This document shows positions 1-4,553 of a stretch of 5,570 nucleotides of DNA, in pieces. A program made the translations under genes and the position numbers. The notes under the pieces were generated by a model. It searched no databases, had not been told where the DNA came from, and saw only the letters and a list, made by a program, of their open reading frames with translations. How positions within the stretch are numbered: position 1 is the stretch's first letter; each line of letters begins with the position of its first letter. This DNA is from Rhodospirillales bacterium (lineage in GTDB: Bacteria > Pseudomonadota > Alphaproteobacteria > Acetobacterales > Acetobacteraceae), in the NCBI GenBank assembly GCA_903644035.1, contig CAHJXG010000315.1, forward strand, positions 1 to 5,570, written 5' to 3'.

Positions 1-31
1 ACTGGAGTTCAGACGTGTGCTCTTCCGATCT
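1..31 (+). other. Illumina TruSeq adapter remnant (artefact)
   Basis: The first 31 bases match the 3' part of the TruSeq read-2/index adapter, ending in the diagnostic GCTCTTCCGATCT. This is untrimmed library sequence, not part of the organism. Genuine sequence starts at base 32, and any reading frame crossing bases 31/32 is artificial beyond that point. The adapter also means that the left end of the window is an assembly or read boundary, not necessarily a biological end. Confidence 0.98.
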
Positions 32-92
32 CCCGCACTAGCGCCAAAAAATGGTTAACGATGTCTGCAACTTCGGCTTCGGGTGCGGGCAT
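32..92 (-). CDS. Divergent gene, 5' end only, unknown product
   Basis: On the minus strand an ATG at 92-90 opens a frame without stops to the adapter junction at 32. It gives about 20 residues beginning MPAPEAEVADIVNHF and ending LALVR. A good Shine-Dalgarno GAGGA (complement of 101-105) lies 8 nt upstream, which is the main support for a real start. The gene is truncated by the end of the genuine sequence, and the frame read on into bases 1-31 means nothing. The visible part is acidic, then hydrophobic and probably helical. I do not recognise the family. It is transcribed away from the head/integrase operon and shares a control region of about 100 bp with it, so a regulator or the first gene of an early or left arm is possible, but nothing in the residues shows that. 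Confidence 0.6.
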
Positions 93-122
93 TTGGCTGT
101 TCCTCAGTAAAACACGTATAAT
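93..122 (+). promoter_or_regulatory. Probable sigma70 promoter of the rightward operon
   Basis: A perfect -10 hexamer TATAAT lies at 117-122, preceded by TTGGCT at 93-98 as a 4/6 match to the -35 box with an 18-bp spacer. Transcription would start near 128-130, immediately before the first leader dyad. The -35 box lies directly against the start codon of the divergent gene, so transcription in the two directions could interfere. The AT-rich core also reads TATTAT on the minus strand (118-123), a possible -10 for the leftward gene, but I see no good -35 partner for it. Confidence 0.55.
101..105 (-). promoter_or_regulatory. Ribosome binding site of the divergent gene
   Basis: TCCTC on the plus strand reads GAGGA on the minus strand, 8 nt before the ATG at 92-90. 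The match and spacing are good and set the start of the truncated leftward gene. Confidence 0.6.
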
Positions 123-130
123 AATTTGTA

Positions 131-160
131 GTGTCACCTTGCACTTTTCAAGCGTGAGAC
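131..160 (+). promoter_or_regulatory. Imperfect dyad at the transcript start (operator or 5' hairpin)
   Basis: The arms GTGTCACCTTG (131-141) and CAAGCGTGAGAC (149-160) pair across the 7-nt loop CACTTTT with one G-G mismatch (133/158) and one bulged C (153). All other positions pair, giving ten base pairs. The dyad lies just downstream of the -10 box, around and after the predicted start site. It could be a DNA operator for a dimeric repressor or a hairpin at the 5' end of the mRNA. The symmetry is seen in the sequence; either function is inferred. Confidence 0.5.
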
Positions 161-163
161 ATA

Positions 164-185
164 CCTATTGATCGGCAATAGGAAG
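164..185 (+). promoter_or_regulatory. Perfect hairpin overlapping the first gene's Shine-Dalgarno
   Basis: CCTATTG (164-170) and CAATAGG (176-182) are perfect 7-bp inverted repeats around the 5-nt loop ATCGG. The AGG at 180-182 is the core of the Shine-Dalgarno AGGAAG (180-185), which lies 5 nt before the ATG at 191. When folded, the hairpin would hide that site. Because the downstream genes overlap start-to-stop, folding here could dampen translation of the whole operon. The same dyad could instead be a protein-binding operator. Confidence 0.5.
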
Positions 186-190
186 CTGCA

Positions 191-694
191 ATGAACGAAC
201 CTGAGCCGCATGTGCCCTACTACTCGACCGCAGAGGCTGCCCACGCTGCCGGCGTGACCGTCAATGTGCTGAAGAACTGGGTGTCGCGGCAGCCGCAGGT
301 GATCCTGCTGCTTGCGGAAGAACGCGAGCACGTCGGGCAGGGTCATCCAATCCTTTACAGCCGCGACCGCGTTATGCAGATCGCCGTTACTGCCCGGCTC
401 GTGTCGCTGGGATGGCAGCCGCGGGCGGCGACTGAGGCGGCAATCGTCTTTTCGGACAGTAGCGACGGGCCGTTGCCTGGACAGCCGGCGCGGTGGCCTG
501 GGCAGCTATTCCCGAGCGGCCTGACGTTCCTGATCGCGCATGGCACCGCGGCCAAGCTGCTGAATATCACAGGCCCGGATGCGCCGTTGCTGGTGCGCGC
601 TTTGATGGGCCTCGAAGCGGCTGCTGTGATCGACCTCAACGAGCTGGTGAAGAACGTCGAGCAGCGGCTGGCCGAGGCGAAAGAGGCGCGATGA
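191..694 (+). CDS. MerR-like winged-HTH phage protein
   Basis: This 167-aa protein is the first gene of the rightward operon. Residues about 11-35 (YSTAEAAHAAGVTVNVLKNW) look like the helix-turn-helix of MerR/excisionase-type winged-helix proteins. HPILYSRDRVMQIAVTARL, about 52-70, resembles the wing and following helix of MerR proteins. The rest (about 105-167) is a mixed segment ending in a charged helix, KNVEQRLAEAKEAR, that could dimerise. It has no cysteine pattern for metal sensing and no recognisable ligand domain. It could be a regulator acting on the dyads just upstream. It could also be a small-terminase-like DNA-binding subunit, because lambda Nu1 uses a similar fold and this gene sits beside head genes. 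The start ATG has AGGAAG 5 nt upstream, and the stop overlaps the next start (ATGA). Confidence 0.8.
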   Translation: MNEPEPHVPYYSTAEAAHAAGVTVNVLKNWVSRQPQVILLLAEEREHVGQGHPILYSRDRVMQIAVTARLVSLGWQPRAATEAAIVFSDSSDGPLPGQPARWPGQLFPSGLTFLIAHGTAAKLLNITGPDAPLLVRALMGLEAAAVIDLNELVKNVEQRLAEAKEAR

Positions 695-933
695 TCCGCG
701 TCCACCCCAACGGCATGGGCACCCGTTCGAGCGCCGTGAGGCGTCCGGTCCCGTTGACGGACGCCCGACAGAATACCCCTGCCCGCGACTTGAGACGGCT
801 CCTGCGGGCCAGTCGGGCAGCGAAGATCGCCTCGAGCAGCCGGCAGGGGGATCAGCCTCCAAGAAAGGCGATCAAGGCCCGCACCACACCCGCCGAGATG
901 GCGGCTAATCCCATGAAGGAAATTAAAGAATGA
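691..933 (+). CDS. Small basic protein, unknown function
   Basis: This 80-aa frame is joined to its neighbours by ATGA overlaps at both ends (691-694 and 930-933), the best evidence that it is translated. A short GAGG (683-686) precedes the start. The protein is rich in Arg, Lys, Ala and Ser with little hydrophobic content, with basic clusters at RRLLRASRAAKIASSSRQ and PPRKAIKARTTP. It is probably largely disordered and could bind nucleic acid or an acidic partner. I see no signal peptide, membrane segment or known domain. Its place directly before the capsid gene makes a head accessory or packaging role possible, but its residues do not show this. The same frame is open further upstream inside the previous gene, but that part is out of frame with a well-supported gene and I left it out. 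Confidence 0.6.
   Translation: MIRVHPNGMGTRSSAVRRPVPLTDARQNTPARDLRRLLRASRAAKIASSSRQGDQPPRKAIKARTTPAEMAANPMKEIKE
916..920 (+). promoter_or_regulatory. Ribosome binding site of the capsid gene
   Basis: AAGGA lies 9 nt before the capsid ATG at 930, within the last codons of the 80-aa gene. The local sequence is unusually A-rich for this window. The good site fits high expression of the capsid gene as well as coupling to the upstream gene. Confidence 0.6.
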
Positions 934-2273
934 CTTCGCGTGAAGCGCAGGCCCGTCAGGATGCTATCGAGATCCGGTGTGCGGCAATTAGAACCGAAAT
1001 GCAGGCCCTCAGTGATGCGGCTGGCCATAGTCTGCTAGCTGCTGATGCGCAGACCCGATGGGACGCCCTGACTACCGAAGCGGACGCCCTCACGACCGAG
1101 AAGGGCGTGCTGGCAGCTCAACAACGCCGGCAGGCTTCAATTGATGACCTCGACCGCCGGGCCGCGGGCACACCGCTGAACGGTGCCCCGGTCGAGGGCC
1201 GCACCGTCCGCTTCAACGGGCGCGATGTAGTGCAGCCCGAGGGGTTCGACGGCGCGGTTCTGGTCAGCCAGGACGGCGCCCGCGTGCCCGTGCTGGAAGC
1301 CAGGCACCGGCTGGCCAGCTTCGCACCGGCTGAGCAGCGCGGCGCCGACGTCAGCTTCGGCCAGTTCCTCCGCGCGCTGTATCTTGGCCCGCAGAACGAT
1401 ACCGAACGCCGCGCCTTGGCAGAGGCGACCATCGGCACGGGCGGGGCAATCGTCCCGACGCCGCTGGCCGCCGGCATCATCGACCTGTTGCGCGCCAAGT
1501 CGGTTGCTTTCCGGGCCGGCGCCCGCACGGTGCCGATGAACTCGCAAACGCTGCGGTTTGCCCGACTGATCGCCGATCCCGTTGGCGCATGGCGTGCGGA
1601 GAATGCGCCCATTGCCGAGGGCGAGCCAGCGTTCGATCAGGTGTCATTGACGGCGAAAAGCTGGGCGCTTCTCACGAAGGTTTCCCGCGAACTGCTGGAA
1701 GACGGCCAGAACACTGACAGCGTACTTCGCGAGGTGTTCGCTGCCTCCGCTGCCCTGGCGCTGGATCGCGCCGTCATGTTCGGCAGCGGCACCGCCAATC
1801 AGCCGCTTGGCATCGCCAGCACGCCGGGCATCCAGGCCGTGTCCATGGGCACGAACGGCGGCAAGCTGACGAATTGGGCGCCCATGCTGGATGCGGTTGC
1901 AGCCCTGGAAGCCGTCAACGCCGGCACCGTGAGCGCGATGGTCGCGGCGCCCCGGACTGCACGTGCGGTCTATGGCTTCGCCGATGCCGGTGGCCAGCCG
2001 CTCACCACACCGCCGCGCCTTGCCGGTATCCCGCTGCTGACCACGACCAGCGCCTCCATCACGGAGACTCAGGGCACCAGCAACGCGGCTTCCAGCATCG
2101 TCCTGGGCGATTTCAGCGACGTGTTTGTTGGCCTGCGCACGGCGTTGCAGGTCTCTGTGCTGAATGAGCGGTTTGCCGACACCGGCCAGGTCGGCTTCGT
2201 GAGCTGGCTCCGCGCCGACGTGCTGCTTGTCCGCCCGCAATCCATGGCTCGCATCACGGGCATCATCCCGTGA
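930..2273 (+). CDS. HK97-type phage major capsid protein
   Basis: This 447-aa protein would build the icosahedral shell. Residues about 1-75 are charged and helical (coiled-coil-like), as in the delta/scaffold domain that the prohead protease removes in HK97-type phages. A beta-rich linker follows (about 88-130). The capsid fold appears to start near FGQFLRAL (143-150). Family hallmarks follow: TIGTGGAIVPTPLAAGIID (167-185), the N-arm/E-loop-like region VPMNSQTLRFARL (201-213), SWALLTKVSRELLEDG (244-259), LDRAVMFGSGTANQPLGI (278-295) and the C-terminal VLGDFSDVFVGLRTALQV (391-408). The length is normal for capsids with a fused scaffold domain. I cannot place the cleavage site exactly. The gene overlaps the 80-aa gene upstream and the protease downstream (GTGA). 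The capsid comes before the protease and portal, the reverse of the usual order. Confidence 0.95.
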   Translation: MTSREAQARQDAIEIRCAAIRTEMQALSDAAGHSLLAADAQTRWDALTTEADALTTEKGVLAAQQRRQASIDDLDRRAAGTPLNGAPVEGRTVRFNGRDVVQPEGFDGAVLVSQDGARVPVLEARHRLASFAPAEQRGADVSFGQFLRALYLGPQNDTERRALAEATIGTGGAIVPTPLAAGIIDLLRAKSVAFRAGARTVPMNSQTLRFARLIADPVGAWRAENAPIAEGEPAFDQVSLTAKSWALLTKVSRELLEDGQNTDSVLREVFAASAALALDRAVMFGSGTANQPLGIASTPGIQAVSMGTNGGKLTNWAPMLDAVAALEAVNAGTVSAMVAAPRTARAVYGFADAGGQPLTTPPRLAGIPLLTTTSASITETQGTSNAASSIVLGDFSDVFVGLRTALQVSVLNERFADTGQVGFVSWLRADVLLVRPQSMARITGIIP

Positions 2274-2830
2274 ACGTAGCCCGCTTTCCTGACGGCACAG
2301 AAACCCGGCTGGCAGGCGTCGAGCTGCGCGCCGCCGGGCGGCGGGGGCTGTCCGGGTATGCGGCAACCTTCCATCAGGAGGCCCGCATAGCGGACAGCTT
2401 CACCGAAGTGCTGCTGCCAGGCTGCTTCGCGGCCAGCCTGGCGGACAACACCGATCTGCTGCTGCTCGCGGATCACGATCCCACGAAGGTTTTGAGCCGC
2501 ACCCGGTCGGGTTTGCAGGTCTCTGAGAACGGCCGCGGCCTCTACTTCGAGGTTGCCGAGTTGCCGAACACTACGGCGGCAAACGATGCGTTGGAGATGG
2601 TGCGGAGCGGCACGGTTGGAGGCTGCTCATTCGCTTTCACCGTGCCGCCCGATGGTGACAGGTGGGCGGGGACGCGGAGAGAGCTGCGGGCCGTGTCGCT
2701 TTTGGAGGTCAGCATCGTGAGTGCCTGGCCTGCATATTCAGGAACCAGCGTGGCTGTCCGTGCCCGTGCCGCCGGAGAGCATGAGGCCGCACGCCGGCAG
2801 CGGCTGCTGACTATCCTGGGGATTGGGTAG
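2270..2830 (+). CDS. HK97-type prohead (maturation) protease
   Basis: This 186-aa serine protease has the herpesvirus-assemblin-like fold. It acts inside the procapsid, cutting off the capsid scaffold domain and then itself. The core begins at LSGYAATF (27-34). The catalytic residues appear to be His69 in LLADHDP, Ser120 in VGGCSFAF and Glu146 in LLEVSIVSAWPAY, spaced as in the family. The C-terminus (about 165-186) is Arg/Ala-rich and probably disordered. The start is taken as the GTG at 2270, whose bases overlap the capsid stop. No strong Shine-Dalgarno is visible, so translation probably depends on ribosomes finishing the capsid gene, which would keep protease levels below capsid levels. 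With all three catalytic positions intact, it looks active rather than decayed. Confidence 0.94.
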   Translation: MNVARFPDGTETRLAGVELRAAGRRGLSGYAATFHQEARIADSFTEVLLPGCFAASLADNTDLLLLADHDPTKVLSRTRSGLQVSENGRGLYFEVAELPNTTAANDALEMVRSGTVGGCSFAFTVPPDGDRWAGTRRELRAVSLLEVSIVSAWPAYSGTSVAVRARAAGEHEAARRQRLLTILGIG

Positions 2831-2832
2831 TC

Positions 2833-4149
2833 ATGGGGCTGTTCCGCCGCCCTGCGCGTCCTGTGGCTCGCGTAGAGCCTGTTTTGGCACCAGTCGAGAA
2901 GCGATACAGCGGCGGACGGCTCAGCGACGGATGGGGGTTCGCCAATCTGAGCAGCGGCTCGGTGCCGGAGGTTTCGCCCCATCTGGCAGAGAACCTTTCG
3001 GCAGTCCTTGGCGCCATCGAATTGATTACCGGGTCACTCGCCAGTTTGCCGGCGACCCTGACCATGGATGCGCCAGACGGGCAGGTGCCGGCGCCGGACA
3101 CTGCAACGGCATGGGCATTGCTGGCGCGGCCGAACCGCTGGCAGGCATGGCCTGGTTTCGTGGCGACCATGGCGGCGGCGATGCTGGTGCAAGGCAACGG
3201 CGTGGCGATGCGCCAACGCGACGGGCGCGGCGCTGTTGTCGGATTGATGCCTATACCGTGGCCCTGGATCGCGCCGAACGTCATACGCTCAGCCGATGGG
3301 CCGCGACTGGTGTTCGACCTCCTGAATACGACGCCGGAGGCCGAGCTGATGGGCCTGCCGCGGCGGCTGCTGGACGGCGACGTGATGCATCTCAAGGCGC
3401 GATCCGAGACGGGTATTATCGGGCGCTCTGTGCTGAGCCGGGCCGCTGGCGTGGTGAAGGAAGGCATCGACCTGGCAACCGCGGCGCAAGCCTTGTGGGC
3501 GAACGGCCTGAACCTGTCCGGCTTCCTGTCCACGGGCGGCGAGGTGCTGACCGATGCCCAGCGCGACCGCTTCAAGGCGCGGCTGACCGAGCTGCGGGGG
3601 GCCGGCAACACCGGCAAAACGATGCTCCTTGAAGGGCCGTTCAGCTACAATCCCTTGTCCATCACGCCAGGCGATGCCGAGCTGTTGGGGAGCCGGGCAT
3701 TCTCGGTCACTGAGGTTGCAAGGCTGTTCAACATCCCTGTTGGGCTACTCCATCCCGGCCAGAATGCGCAGAAGTACGAGGAGCTGCTGGCGGCGTTCGC
3801 CCAGCTCGCCCTTGCGCCCATCGTGGCCGTAATTGAGCAAGAGTTTGCCGATGCCGTGCTGCCGCCGGGCCTGCATCTGCAACTCGACATGGCCGGGCTG
3901 ATGCGAGGCTCGTTTGCCGGCCAAGTGGGCGCGTTCTCTGCCGGGGTGCAGTCGGGCTTCCTGACGCCCAACGATGCCCGCCGCGGCTTGGGCTTGCCTG
4001 CCCATAGCGGCGGCGAGGCACTGCGGCCTGGCAATGCTCCTAGCTGGCCTGCCGATGGCAAGGGGATGCCGCACCTGGGGCCTTCGCCGGGGCCGACTGG
4101 CACGGGCCTGCCCGACGCTGGCAGCAATCAGAACGGCGGGGCAGGGTGA
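2833..4149 (+). CDS. HK97-type phage portal protein
   Basis: This 438-aa protein would form the dodecameric ring at one capsid vertex through which DNA is packaged and released. Family features include the short MGLFRRP start, the helix ENLSAVLGAIELITGSLASL (53-72), the LLARPNRWQAWPGF segment (96-109) followed by MAAAMLVQGNGVAMRQRD, LDGDVMHLKAR (180-190), the stem/clip region around 205-260, and RAFSVTEVARLFNIPVGLLH (288-307), a strong portal signature. The last 45 residues are Gly/Pro-rich and look disordered. The length is normal. The ATG at 2833 lies 2 nt after the protease stop with a G-rich stretch at 2818-2821. No terminase gene follows; an excisionase-like gene overlaps the portal stop (GTGA), so head genes and the recombination module form one transcription unit. 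Confidence 0.96.
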   Translation: MGLFRRPARPVARVEPVLAPVEKRYSGGRLSDGWGFANLSSGSVPEVSPHLAENLSAVLGAIELITGSLASLPATLTMDAPDGQVPAPDTATAWALLARPNRWQAWPGFVATMAAAMLVQGNGVAMRQRDGRGAVVGLMPIPWPWIAPNVIRSADGPRLVFDLLNTTPEAELMGLPRRLLDGDVMHLKARSETGIIGRSVLSRAAGVVKEGIDLATAAQALWANGLNLSGFLSTGGEVLTDAQRDRFKARLTELRGAGNTGKTMLLEGPFSYNPLSITPGDAELLGSRAFSVTEVARLFNIPVGLLHPGQNAQKYEELLAAFAQLALAPIVAVIEQEFADAVLPPGLHLQLDMAGLMRGSFAGQVGAFSAGVQSGFLTPNDARRGLGLPAHSGGEALRPGNAPSWPADGKGMPHLGPSPGPTGTGLPDAGSNQNGGAG

Positions 4150-4553
4150 GCGAGTTGATCCAGTTCCCGCCGCTGCTGACCGAGAGCGAGGCCGCTAAGC
4201 GGTTAACGTGCTCAGTTCATACCTTGCGACGGCTTCGGAAGCAGGGGCGGATTGGCTACGTGCTGATTGCCAGCCGCCCGCGCTACCGTGAAAGCCATTT
4301 GACCGCCTACCTTGAAGCCAGGGACGTGAAGCCATGCGAAAGCGGAGTGACCGCCCCGGCCAAGTTGGCGACTACTGGCTCTCCAAGCGGCCCAACTCGC
4401 CCGTCTGGTGCCGCACATGGTTCGATGTCGCAAGCCGACAAACAAGCCGCGCATCGCTTGGCACTGACGACCTTGCAGCCGCCCGCCTCGCCCTTGCCCG
4501 ATGGGTCACGCTCCACGGGGACCGGGCGGCGCAACAGCCGCGGGACGTGCTGA
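4146..4553 (+). CDS. Excisionase-like small HTH protein (Xis/AlpA-like)
   Basis: This protein starts at a GTG overlapping the portal stop. Residues about 10-57 form a compact MerR-type winged-helix/excisionase domain: LLTESEAAKRLTCSVHTLRR, a basic turn RKQGRIG, and RPRYRESHLTAYLE. Proteins of this type bind near att sites and steer the integrase towards excision, or act as transcription activators. The position directly before the integrase fits that role. The frame runs on to give 135 aa, but after about residue 63 it is Ser/Pro/Thr-rich without domain character and lies inside the integrase reading frame for 220 nt. The tail is probably a by-product of the integrase sequence, perhaps after loss of an earlier stop, and may be translated without being needed. 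I am confident about the domain and less so about the function of the C-terminal half. Confidence 0.8.
   Translation: MSELIQFPPLLTESEAAKRLTCSVHTLRRLRKQGRIGYVLIASRPRYRESHLTAYLEARDVKPCESGVTAPAKLATTGSPSGPTRPSGAAHGSMSQADKQAAHRLALTTLQPPASPLPDGSRSTGTGRRNSRGTC
4320..4324 (+). promoter_or_regulatory. Ribosome binding site deciding the integrase start
   Basis: AGGGA lies 9 nt before the ATG at 4334, inside codons 58-60 of the excisionase-like gene. The integrase frame has a stop at 4313-4315 just upstream, so this ATG is the first possible ATG start, and the site supports it. It places the true integrase start well inside the previous gene. Confidence 0.55.

Noticed and set aside
118..123. Leftward promoter using TATTAT on the minus strand
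   Set aside because: The -10 match is fair, but no -35 hexamer lies at a suitable distance, so I did not list it as a feature.
32..190. A second att copy near the left edge
   Set aside because: I looked for the tRNA 3' block (GGTTCGAATCC-like sequence, on either strand) and found none, so the left boundary of the element is not in the window.
506..862. Minus-strand frame of 118 codons opposite the small 80-aa gene
   Set aside because: It has low-complexity Arg/Ser/Pro-rich content and no context, while the plus-strand frame has start/stop overlaps on both sides.
1118..2476. Minus-strand open frames opposite the capsid and protease genes
   Set aside because: They are shadows of well-supported HK97-type genes, with no ribosome sites or domain content that I can see.
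2811..3632. Long open frames on both strands over the start of the portal gene (minus 2811-3617 and plus 2823-3632)
   Set aside because: They lie in other frames of a clear portal gene, are Arg/Ala/Pro-rich without domains, and are expected in GC-rich DNA where stop codons are scarce.
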